From an uncultured delta proteobacterium (lineage in GTDB: Bacteria > RBG-13-61-14 > DRUE01), in the NCBI GenBank assembly GCA_903897985.1, contig CAIUDS010000513.1, positions 1-5,670 on the forward strand: a stretch of 5,670 bases of DNA. The letters run 5' to 3'. The position numbers and the translations under genes are program-made. Below the pieces are notes generated by a model. It made no database searches, was not told the origin of the DNA, and was given only the letters and a program-made list of their open reading frames with translations. Positions 1 to 5,615 of the stretch are shown in pieces; position 1 is the first letter of the stretch, and each line of letters opens with the position of its first letter.

Positions 1-7
1 GGGGTCA
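1..7 (+). repeat. GGGGTCA boundary repeat, left copy
   Basis: Identical to 1461-1467 and in the same orientation; a probable target/donor core sequence of the IS. A third, inverted copy lies inside the candidate bridge RNA (279-285). Confidence 0.45.
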
Positions 8-9
8 TC

Positions 10-17
10 TATGAAAG
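10..17 (+). repeat. Left subterminal inverted repeat of the IS
   Basis: TATGAAAG, the exact inverse of 1421-1428. IS1111-type elements characteristically have short inverted repeats slightly inside their ends rather than true terminal repeats. Confidence 0.5.
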
Positions 18-99
18 CCCATGTCAAGAGAAATTCTTCCCCTGACGGCCAAATTTCTTTGGCTGGGAGGGCGCTCCGACTGCGATGCCGTGCGGCTTG

Positions 100-340
100 G
101 GTCCCCGGGAATTTACGGTCTTGGTCAGAGCCGGTTGCCCGGAAGCGGATTTTGATCTCGTGATTATTTTGACCATCTTGCGGTCGAGGCATCTATCCGA
201 GGCTTTGCGCCTATGAGATCATTTGGACCTGCTTAATGGTCGGGGGCGCCTAATCAGATCTTGGGCCTTTTCGGCCACTGACCCCATCGAGACTGCCCCC
301 GGTCCGGTTCCGCTTTTCCCTGACCGGGACCTTCGCTAAC
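100..340 (-). ncRNA. Candidate bridge RNA region downstream of the transposase
   Basis: This noncoding tail follows the transposase stop and is read in the same sense. In IS1111-type elements the bridge RNA, which pairs with donor and target DNA, lies in this place. Visible foldings are: CCCGGTC (298-304) with GACCGGG (322-328); GGCC (264-267) with GGCC (273-276); ATCT-AT-AGGC (191-203) with GCCT-AT-AGAT (209-219), containing small bulges; and CCGG (132-135) with CCGG (140-143). The RNA-sense strand carries GGGGTCAG at 285-278, identical to the DNA at the element's right boundary (1461-1468), and CTGACC at 128-123, its six-base complement. These could be guide segments. RNA ends and loop assignment are not determined, and no promoter was recognised. 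Confidence 0.4.
298..328 (-). other. Hairpin just after the transposase gene
   Basis: Perfect 7-bp stem (298-304 with 322-328) and a 17-base loop, 12 bases beyond the transposase stop. There is no T-run, so it is more likely a structural stem of the candidate bridge RNA than a terminator. Confidence 0.5.
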
Positions 341-1369
341 TCATGGTTCCTCCCGGTAAACCTGGCCGCGTTTCAACCTCGCCAACGCCGTCGCCAATAT
401 TTGTCTTGCCACGGTTCTTTTCGCCATGGCCGGATCAATCCCCTCGCCCACCATTTTCTCATAGTGCCGAGAGAAACGATTCGCTCCCCGGATCGAACTG
501 GTCGCCGCGCTCAGCGCCGCATGCTTCAAGCCCCGGTTCCCGCCGCTCGAGCCCCGCACCCGACTCTGGCCAAAATCCCCGGAACTGCGCGAGCACAGCC
601 CCAACCCCGCATAACTCCACAACTGCCGCTTCCCTTCAAACCGAGCCGCATCCCCGATCACCGCCGACATTACTCCCGCCAGGACCTTGCCCACCCCCGG
701 GATCGTCTTCAGCAACGCATACTCCTGCGTCCCTTTCATCAGTTCCACCAGTTGCTCCAAGACCTGGTCCCGAAATCCAACATCCCGGTCCCGTTTCTCA
801 TACAGCGCTTCAACCAGCAACCGGAGCGCGGGACGCTCCAGCTTCTCCAGCCATTCCCCGCGATGCTCCGCCGAAAAAACCTTGCTCCCCTTCGGAAAAA
901 TCCCGCGCTCCCGATACTTGCCCTTGATCCGGTTCTTGGTCCGCGCAACATCCCCCTGCGCCTTCCCATACATCCGCAGAATCTCCCGCCGGTCCCGGCC
1001 GATCCCCTTCGGAACATAGACCTCTTTGAATGCGCCCACGCGCAATAACCTCGCCAGCCGATCCGCGTCCTTCGGGGCGCTCTTGTCCTCGCTCCGCGCA
1101 ATCCACCGGTTCTCCCGAGTCTCGCATACGATCACCCGCGCAACCTCGCGCTCGATGCTGTCCTTGACAAAGCCCGCCAGAAAACTCGACTCCAGCATCG
1201 CCCACGCCGGCGCCGCCAAACCCTGCAACGCCGCCCGCAGCCGCTTGACCTCGGTCGGAACCCGCAACTCCGATAGGTTCTCGCCCGCCGCGCTGATCAC
1301 CTTAATGCTACAGTGTCCGCTGTGCGCGTCAATCCCCACAAAACTTTTTACCCCTTCCGTCCTTTCCAT
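341..1369 (-). CDS. IS110/IS1111-family transposase (DEDD recombinase)
   Basis: This 342-residue protein catalyses RNA-guided excision and insertion of its element. The N-terminal RuvC/RNase H-like domain starts with VGIDAH (D14), followed by LESS (E60) and the stretch DKSAPKDADRLA (95-106). The C-terminal Transposase_20 domain has the helix-hairpin-helix-like TIPGVGKVLAG (222-232) and SSGGNRGLK (274-282), where S274 aligns with the catalytic serine of the family. The ending GQVYREEP is the usual C-terminus, so the reading frame is full length. The start is fixed by a perfect AGGAGG (1376-1381) six bases upstream. One oddity: relatives read K-[ST]-D-P-x-D-A around residue 98, but here the first aspartate is alanine (A98, codon GCC), leaving D14, E60 and D101. 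Family assignment is firm; activity is doubtful. Confidence 0.95.
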   Translation of the reverse strand: MERTEGVKSFVGIDAHSGHCSIKVISAAGENLSELRVPTEVKRLRAALQGLAAPAWAMLESSFLAGFVKDSIEREVARVIVCETRENRWIARSEDKSAPKDADRLARLLRVGAFKEVYVPKGIGRDRREILRMYGKAQGDVARTKNRIKGKYRERGIFPKGSKVFSAEHRGEWLEKLERPALRLLVEALYEKRDRDVGFRDQVLEQLVELMKGTQEYALLKTIPGVGKVLAGVMSAVIGDAARFEGKRQLWSYAGLGLCSRSSGDFGQSRVRGSSGGNRGLKHAALSAATSSIRGANRFSRHYEKMVGEGIDPAMAKRTVARQILATALARLKRGQVYREEP

Positions 1370-1375
1370 CTTGCG

Positions 1376-1381
1376 CCTCCT
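1376..1381 (-). promoter_or_regulatory. Shine-Dalgarno site of the transposase
   Basis: Perfect AGGAGG on the minus strand, six bases before the ATG at 1369. It supports that start codon and active translation design of the element. Confidence 0.8.
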
Positions 1382-1420
1382 GTTCCTGGTTCGTTTCTCC
1401 CATTCTACAGGAGCGCCCGA

Positions 1421-1428
1421 CTTTCATA
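1421..1428 (-). repeat. Right subterminal inverted repeat of the IS
   Basis: CTTTCATA on the plus strand, pairing with TATGAAAG at 10-17. It lies about 50 bases upstream of the transposase start. Confidence 0.5.
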
Positions 1429-1460
1429 ATATCAGGTCTAAACTTTAACAGTGTGCCAAA

Positions 1461-1467
1461 GGGGTCA
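1461..1467 (+). repeat. GGGGTCA boundary repeat, right copy
   Basis: Same sequence as 1-7. It begins the small palindrome GGGG-TCAG-CCCC (1461-1472) and overlaps the first copy of a 12-base repeat, so the IS appears to sit in REP-like repeated DNA. Confidence 0.45.
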
Positions 1468-1503
1468 GCCCCAGACCTAAAGGCCATGAGCTCAGACCCA
1501 GAC
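1465..1503 (+). repeat. Two REP-like 12-base direct repeats
   Basis: TCAGCCCCAGAC (1465-1476) and TCAGACCCAGAC (1492-1503) differ at one base. With the GGGG/CCCC palindrome they look like a small intergenic repeat cluster. Several IS110-family elements, IS621 for example, are known to insert into REP sequences. Confidence 0.5.
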
Positions 1504-1586
1504 ATGAGACCTTCCCCGCAATTTTTGCGCTGAGAGCCTGCATAAAATTCAATCGCCTCCTCTTCCCATCTTTTCCCCCTCCTAAT

Positions 1587-2198
1587 TTATGGCTCAACCC
1601 CGATCAGCACTAGCGGTACCGCGGGTACGCCTCGTCCCTGGCGGACCACATTATAGAATTCGCCCTCATAGTAGGCCACGCCCGAACTCATCTGGCTCTG
1701 GAAGGATTTCATGGCTAAGATCTCGATACCTACATCAATATGGTCTCCGATATAGAATGCCAGGTGTTTCACGAAAAGGTCATAAGCGACGAATGCGTAT
1801 TTCCCGAACTGCACTTCGATTGCGACTCGATCCTTCACGAAATCGGTCTGATTGAAATTACCCGTCGAGCTTTCTCTAGCCTCAAGAATGTTATCCTTTT
1901 GATCATCAGGCAGAAGCTCCATCGTCCTGCGAGCAATTTTCGCGTTTATGGTTAACCAATGGTCGGATTCGCTTTTGTGGTAGCCCTTGGCATGAAAATC
2001 TCTTTCAAAATCAGCACGGATTATTTCGCCATCATAAGGTTTCTTGCATCTTTTCTTTATTTTATTGGACGGCGGGCATTTGAATTGATGAGTCTTAACC
2101 GATGCGATTACTAATTGAATTTCCTTCCAAAGGGCCGGTTTTTGCACGATAAGCCACTCTAAGCCGTTTAAATGTGAATGGATTTCAGCTATCTTCAT
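1587..2198 (-). CDS. BstYI/BglII-type II restriction endonuclease
   Basis: This gene encodes a 203-residue type II endonuclease, the same length I recall for BstYI, which cuts R^GATCY. The N-terminus MKIAEIHSHLNGLEW and the core TDFVKDRVAIEVQFGKY (118-134) followed by YDLFVKHLAFY closely match BstYI as remembered. D119, E128 and Q130 form the D-x8-E-x-Q active site that BglII and BstYI use instead of the common D-ExK. The C-terminal MSSGVAYYEGEFYNVVRQG (170-188) is also conserved, and no frameshift is visible. The start chosen is the ATG at 2198, nine bases after a GGGAG; an ATG two codons upstream is only three bases from it. The first 14 bases overlap the end of the preceding gene, implying translational coupling. 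Exact specificity is inferred. Confidence 0.92.
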   Translation of the reverse strand: MKIAEIHSHLNGLEWLIVQKPALWKEIQLVIASVKTHQFKCPPSNKIKKRCKKPYDGEIIRADFERDFHAKGYHKSESDHWLTINAKIARRTMELLPDDQKDNILEARESSTGNFNQTDFVKDRVAIEVQFGKYAFVAYDLFVKHLAFYIGDHIDVGIEILAMKSFQSQMSSGVAYYEGEFYNVVRQGRGVPAVPLVLIGVEP

Positions 2199-2814
2199 TG
2201 GCATTTTCTCCCGACTTTTCAGCGCTATTCTTAGAGATATTGCTATGCCATATATACACGCTCTTATAATCAAGAAAAGTGCATATCTCGCTCAAGCGGC
2301 TGGTTTGAAAAGTAGGCCGATTCAATTGCCTGACAAACAACTCCTTCCTTTGATCATTTGAAACCACCATAAACCTTGAATTCGCATTATTCGCGATTAA
2401 GTAAGCATCGTTTAGACGCAGTAAGCCGGAATAGATCGGAGTGGAGTATTCAACCTCAAAAAATGCGATTGGCTCGCTTGATGCCTTATTGACCCAAATG
2501 ACATCAATCTCCTGTAATACTCTTTCCGCTGCTTCAAATTTATAGGGGAGCAGTTCGAGCGGGCTAAAGGGATTGGTTATTGACCAGTCCAGTTTTAACC
2601 TGTCTTTTGGGGGTATCCAAATGCCATATTTTTTCGTGGCCCCAATTGATCCAAGGAGAGTCTGAATCTGGCTATGGCTGAAATCTGGCATCCTTAGCAA
2701 TTGAGATGAATCTATCAAATTCTCCAGATGTTGCCAATCGAAATATCCTTCAACATTAAATCTGCCAACCTTGGCAATATAGAATTCCGTTCCACTATCC
2801 CGAGGGTAAATCAT
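2185..2814 (-). CDS. C-terminal part of a split nuclease-like restriction-associated protein
   Basis: The 209 residues from the first ATG include QEIDVIW (D104) and AFFEVEYSTPIYSGLLRLNDA (118-138). The spacing D104-x15-E120-x-E122 with a beta-strand-like FEVE resembles a PD-(D/E)xK nuclease core, and FEVE-x-STxIYSGLLR is a motif I associate with a family of restriction-linked proteins of unproven function. The open frame runs upstream to 2880 and its 22 extra codons (for example GKSFGIEISSEAP) read like protein, but offer no ATG, GTG or TTG start. The gene therefore looks 5'-truncated, the missing part probably being 4659-4946. Its last 14 bases overlap the endonuclease gene. The ATG at 2814 has only a weak AAGG three bases away. 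A role as partner or second nuclease of the restriction system is inference. Confidence 0.7.
   Translation of the reverse strand: MIYPRDSGTEFYIAKVGRFNVEGYFDWQHLENLIDSSQLLRMPDFSHSQIQTLLGSIGATKKYGIWIPPKDRLKLDWSITNPFSPLELLPYKFEAAERVLQEIDVIWVNKASSEPIAFFEVEYSTPIYSGLLRLNDAYLIANNANSRFMVVSNDQRKELFVRQLNRPTFQTSRLSEICTFLDYKSVYIWHSNISKNSAEKSGENANEDS
2208..2212 (-). promoter_or_regulatory. Shine-Dalgarno site choosing the endonuclease start
   Basis: GGGAG lies nine bases before the ATG at 2198 but only three before the ATG at 2204. Together with the family's MKI N-terminus this favours 2198. An ATG at 2273 would add 25 residues without family support. Confidence 0.6.
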
Positions 2815-2885
2815 TACCTTATACTGTCCATCCTTCGCAGGAGCTTCGGAACTAATTTCTATGCCAAAACTCTTTCCTGTTTAAT

Positions 2886-2900
2886 GTCTTTTTCAAAGAC
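2886..2900 (-). terminator. Small hairpin after the glycosyltransferase stop
   Basis: Perfect 6-bp stem GTCTTT/AAAGAC with a 3-base loop, six bases after the TGA at 2907-2909. It is followed by ATTAAA rather than a T-run, so termination would be weak. It also lies at the presumed left edge of the insertion in the nuclease-like gene. Confidence 0.3.
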
Positions 2901-2906
2901 AGCCCA

Positions 2907-4589
2907 TCATTGGCGTGGGGACGAGGGCTGAGCAGTATTTATTTCATAAATTTCAATGGCGCCGAATTTCTTAACCAGCTTATAATTCTGATTCAGGGCT
3001 TGCCATACGCCCGAGAAATCTTCTTTGAGAATAATGATGGGCTCCTTTATTCCTACCAGACCAGATGGAGGCCGGGTGGAAAAGATAAAGAACCGTGGTT
3101 TAATTCTGAGGAAAGTTTCCACATAATCCTTGATCCAGTATTCCTGCAATTTGGAAATTGAGCCATCTTTAAGCTTCAAGCTTAAATAATAAACAAAAGG
3201 ATAAGGCACAGGCAATTTCCTTTTGATCAGAAAAAGAATTCTAACTTTTGAAAATTCCCCAAAAAAGTAAATCTCATCTTCTGGCTTTAATTGGCTCTTG
3301 ATAAAATCAGCCGCTTGTTCCACGGGATTAGAACTTAAGCGCTGGCTGGTTTTAAAGCTCCGGAAACAATATTTAAATGGGAACTCCTGTAATTCAGGGG
3401 GAATGGAGGTAATGATGATGGCAAGCAAAACTATGCTCAAACCAACTCGGATCCCTCTGCTCATCAAGGATTGAGAACCGGCTCTCACTTTTTCCAAGAT
3501 AAAAACCCATCCGCCTCCACCCAGAATCATTATCATTGCCCACAAGGGAATCCGGTGATAAGGCCAAGAGTGATGCTGTATAAAAATGGATGATAGACCG
3601 ACCAAAGACATGATTACAATCAGCCAGAAAAGTTCCCGATCCGAGTTTCGGCGCTGGCGATATAAATACTCCAGAATGAAAATCAAGGCCCCAATTAATA
3701 TCAGGGGATTTTCATTGAGAATAATTAGTAGCTGGTAAATTATTAGAGCCGACCGGGAAACCTTAATGGGATCCTCATGAGCTAATTTTACAGTCACGGG
3801 TATCTGGGGATAAAGTTTAAAAATCATCAGGGCGAGAATTTCATACATTTCCTTTAAATATCCTCTCTCCCAATAAAATAGAATAACCAGCAGGCTGGGG
3901 ACCAAACAGAAAAATCCATAGCTAAAAAGTTCCAGCCATCTTCTTGAATCCTTTTTCTTTATCCCCATAACTAAAATCCATAACCCAAGAGCCACCCAGA
4001 GCAATCCAATTGTGGGTTTAATCAGAAGGCCAAAACCACTTAAGGCTCCTATTAGCCCTGCCCGCAGGTAAATCCTGGTATCAAGCACTTTCCATAAAAC
4101 AATTATCATAAGAAGAATCCAGGCAAGAAATCCATCCCGTTCTCCGGTAAAAACTTTGCCGAAACTGTAATAATATGCCGAATAAAAAATTGCCCCGAAA
4201 AGACCGGCAAGGCTTGCGCCCCTAAGGCTTCGCGCCAAATAAAAAATCATTACCACACAGCTCCATTGAACCAAAAAATCAAAAATCCGGAAGCCCACTT
4301 CCCCCTCTCCAAATAACTTGATCGCAACCAGGTGGAGGATAAAAATTCCAGGAAAGTCCCAGTCCACACATCCGATATAAGGGGGTAAATTATATTTTTC
4401 CCAAATCCAGGCACAATAGTTATAAAAACATACATCAGCACCTAGATCAAACCATAGTATAAATGAAAGGATTAACCCGCCTGCCCAAAAGCTAATCCAA
4501 AATAACCGGTCTTTTAATAGAAAAGGAGGGGGTTTATAAGCGGTGGAAGAGTTGGCTCCGGATTCGCTTCCAGCTTTATTTTTGTTCAT
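2907..4589 (-). CDS. ArnT/PMT-like GT-C membrane glycosyltransferase
   Basis: The product is a 560-residue integral membrane protein, probably moving a sugar from a polyprenyl-phosphate donor to lipid or polysaccharide on the outer face of the cytoplasmic membrane. About 11-12 hydrophobic segments lie at roughly 30-47, 79-143 (three), 153-240 (four), 281-338 (three) and 347-396 (two), followed by a soluble C-terminal domain (about 400-560). The first periplasmic loop has acidic residues D48 and D52 and the motif CVDWDFPGIF (D76, D78), placed like the catalytic loop of ArnT/PMT enzymes; TGERDGF (148-154) is typical of one branch of the family. Start 4589 is preceded by AGGGG; an ATG at 4637 would add 16 residues that do not look coding. 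It is inserted between two halves of a nuclease-like gene and has no sugar-pathway neighbours. Substrate unknown. Confidence 0.8.
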   Translation of the reverse strand: MNKNKAGSESGANSSTAYKPPPFLLKDRLFWISFWAGGLILSFILWFDLGADVCFYNYCAWIWEKYNLPPYIGCVDWDFPGIFILHLVAIKLFGEGEVGFRIFDFLVQWSCVVMIFYLARSLRGASLAGLFGAIFYSAYYYSFGKVFTGERDGFLAWILLMIIVLWKVLDTRIYLRAGLIGALSGFGLLIKPTIGLLWVALGLWILVMGIKKKDSRRWLELFSYGFFCLVPSLLVILFYWERGYLKEMYEILALMIFKLYPQIPVTVKLAHEDPIKVSRSALIIYQLLIILNENPLILIGALIFILEYLYRQRRNSDRELFWLIVIMSLVGLSSIFIQHHSWPYHRIPLWAMIMILGGGGWVFILEKVRAGSQSLMSRGIRVGLSIVLLAIIITSIPPELQEFPFKYCFRSFKTSQRLSSNPVEQAADFIKSQLKPEDEIYFFGEFSKVRILFLIKRKLPVPYPFVYYLSLKLKDGSISKLQEYWIKDYVETFLRIKPRFFIFSTRPPSGLVGIKEPIIILKEDFSGVWQALNQNYKLVKKFGAIEIYEINTAQPSSPRQ

Positions 4590-4658
4590 TCCCAATTTAC
4601 CCCTATTTTCTGTCCAAAGAAATCGGTGGGTACTCATCGGAGCTGATCTTTGACTTAA

Positions 4659-4946
4659 TCATCTCTTAAATATTTCTTCATATTCTGAAAAAGGTATAAG
4701 CAATGGGTGGCTTTGGCCATCCCATAAAAAGCACAAGATGGATGGATGCCCTTCAAGCTTTTTAAGATCCTCTTTGCGCAAGCCAAAAAAGGCCTGATTT
4801 CTTGAATGAACTTTTGAATACCGGATGTATATTCTGGCTACTCCATTGCCTATCTCGTAGAGTGACTGACTGCCTTGCGGCTTTTTTGCGGAAGGATAGC
4901 GCTTTCTTAAGTCTTCAAGGAATGCTATCTTAATGTCTCTTGGCAT
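4659..4946 (-). CDS. N-terminal part of the split nuclease-like protein
   Basis: This 95-residue frame starts MPRDIKIAFLEDLRKRYP and contains RIYIRYSKVHSRNQAFFGLR (38-57), LKKLEGHPSILCFLWDGQ (61-78) and a final IPFSEYEEIFKR. A good GGAAGGGA lies six bases upstream of the ATG. The end falls abruptly in what reads as mid-domain. In homologues as I remember them, the YEE-[VI]-F stretch continues directly into a segment like APAKDGQYKV, which is found 1.8 kb away in the 2185-2880 frame. I therefore read it as the N-terminal half of one protein, cut by the glycosyltransferase insertion. Standing alone it could still be made as a small protein. It follows the methyltransferase fragment by 19 bases. 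Function unproven. Confidence 0.65.
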   Translation of the reverse strand: MPRDIKIAFLEDLRKRYPSAKKPQGSQSLYEIGNGVARIYIRYSKVHSRNQAFFGLRKEDLKKLEGHPSILCFLWDGQSHPLLIPFSEYEEIFKR

Positions 4947-4952
4947 GATAAA

Positions 4953-4960
4953 TCCCTTCC
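4953..4960 (-). promoter_or_regulatory. Shine-Dalgarno site of the 95-residue gene
   Basis: GGAAGGGA, six bases before the ATG at 4946. Good spacing supports that start and shows the translation signal survived the damage to the operon. Confidence 0.6.
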
Positions 4961-4965
4961 ATAAT

Positions 4966-5217
4966 TTATGACCTCCCTCTGGGAGCGAGCGCGCGGACGC
5001 ATTCCTTGATCACCTTGGATTGCTGCTCCAGGTAATGCTCGAGCTTGAGTTTTCTTTCGTATTCCTTGCCCAAGTTATAAGGCGGCGAGGTGACGATCAG
5101 TTGGATGGATCGGTCCGGGATTTCATTGAGCAGTTCCAGGCAATCCCCATAATGGACTACGATGCGTTCTTCGGGGCTGAACTTGCCGGAAATTTTATAG
5201 TCTCTGGACACGAGCAT
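4966..5217 (-). pseudogene. Truncated beta-class DNA (N4-C or N6-A) methyltransferase
   Basis: Only 83 residues remain of an enzyme that is normally around 300. Visible are YGDCLELLNEIPDRSIQLIV (23-42) and the catalytic motif IV, TSPPYNLGKEY (43-53), then a helix ending KECVRALAPRG. In beta-class enzymes motif IV comes first and the target-recognition region and SAM-binding FxGxG follow. All of that is missing, so the product cannot methylate DNA. The frame ends at AGAGGGAGG then TCATAA, where relatives continue PRGSICWQVGNYV; the break lies at GGGAG, immediately before the next gene. It was probably the protective partner of the BstYI-type endonuclease. The ATG at 5217 follows an in-frame stop by one codon and has no good ribosome site. 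Confidence 0.85.
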
Positions 5218-5443
5218 AGCTTAACACACCGCCTCATTGTGGTCAATTTCGGATAAGCCTTCAAGCCTCATCCCAGTTTGAATAATCATAGACCGTCGGA
5301 AAGAGGCTGTCAAGCAAAATCGGCAAGCAGGAAGGGACAGGCGCTCATTGGTGATCGCGGCCAAGCGCAATTCTTCGCTTTCCGGCTTTTTGCAGGTTCC
5401 AGCATAAGCTACCGCGCAAGCGCCGGTCCCTTCTATAGTCGGT

Positions 5444-5478
5444 CAAGGGCTGCGCCCTTGTTTGGCCTAGCCAAACAA
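5444..5478. repeat. Two adjacent perfect hairpins
   Basis: CAAGGGC-TGC-GCCCTTG (5444-5460) overlaps TTGTTTGGC-CTA-GCCAAACAA (5458-5478): perfect 7-bp and 9-bp stems, each with a 3-base loop, sharing three bases. They could be alternative structures in an RNA leader or a bidirectional terminator, but neither side has a clear T-run. Confidence 0.5.
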
Positions 5479-5481
5479 AAG

Positions 5482-5494
5482 TGCAAATTTTGCA
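5482..5494. promoter_or_regulatory. Palindrome TGCAAA-T-TTTGCA
   Basis: Perfect 6-1-6 inverted repeat beside the tandem hairpins, of a size suited to a dimeric repressor. No regulator gene is in the window. Confidence 0.3.
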
Positions 5495-5594
5495 TAGCTT
5501 TGTAATCCCTTGATAAATAAGCGGAAAAATTATTTTTTCATTTTTCGTTTGGCCCAGGTTGACAAATCTGTATCGGAGGTGAAGGGGTGAAAGG

Positions 5595-5608
5595 TTGAAA
5601 GTTGAAAG
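5595..5608 (+). repeat. Tandem duplication of TTGAAAG
   Basis: Two exact head-to-tail 7-base copies in a purine-rich stretch that also contains GGTGAAGGGGTGAAAGG. A simple-sequence tract with no assigned role. Confidence 0.4.
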
Positions 5609-5615
5609 GAAAATC

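Larger units (their letters stand above)
1..1467 (-). mobile_element. IS110-family insertion sequence, IS1111-like layout
   Basis: The unit holds one full-length IS110-type transposase gene with a short upstream flank and a long (about 340 base) downstream noncoding flank, the layout known for the IS1111 group. An 8-base subterminal inverted repeat, TATGAAAG, lies at 10-17 with its complement at 1421-1428. The direct repeat GGGGTCA occurs at 1-7 and 1461-1467, giving a repeat-to-repeat length of 1460 bases, normal for the family. The exact ends are uncertain. The left repeat touches the window edge, so the outer flank cannot be seen, and the right end could instead lie near the GGTC at 1435-1438, closer to the inverted repeat. 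The unit is GC-rich, unlike the genes to its right, which suggests arrival by transfer. Confidence 0.75.
1445..1543 (-). other. Short remnant reading frame after the endonuclease gene
   Basis: A 32-codon frame starts MQALSAKIAGK at 1543, with an AGGAGG 12 bases upstream (1556-1561), and runs across the REP-like repeats to a stop in the IS flank. A second strong AGGAGG (1578-1583) precedes an ATG at 1569 by eight bases, but that frame ends after six codons. Two good ribosome sites without a gene suggest the start of a lost fourth operon gene, although the purine-rich strand could produce such sites by chance. No homology was recognised. Confidence 0.25.

Noticed and set aside
343..1048. Plus-strand open frames across the transposase (proline- and serine-rich)
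   Set aside because: They are antisense shadows of a GC-rich gene; the compositions are unlike real proteins and the minus-strand transposase explains the DNA.
739..1205. Alternative minus-strand frames inside the transposase
   Set aside because: They overlap the recognisable transposase in other frames, with arginine- or glycine-rich compositions and no motifs.
1026..1448. 140-residue plus-strand frame over the transposase start
   Set aside because: Antisense to a conserved N-terminus with a perfect ribosome site; no protein-like features.
1517..1529. CGCAA-TTT-TTGCG hairpin as a terminator after the endonuclease
   Set aside because: Only a 5-bp stem without a following T-run; too weak to call.
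2199..2273. N-terminal extension of the endonuclease to the ATG at 2273
   Set aside because: It adds 25 residues lying within the preceding gene, while the family starts at MKI and a ribosome site fits the ATG at 2198.
4590..4637. Start of the glycosyltransferase at 4637
   Set aside because: The 16 extra residues do not resemble a membrane-protein leader and no ribosome site precedes that ATG. It remains possible.
5559..5590. TTGACA-like -35 element near 5559
   Set aside because: No TATAAT-like hexamer lies 15-19 bases downstream, and no gene follows in that direction.
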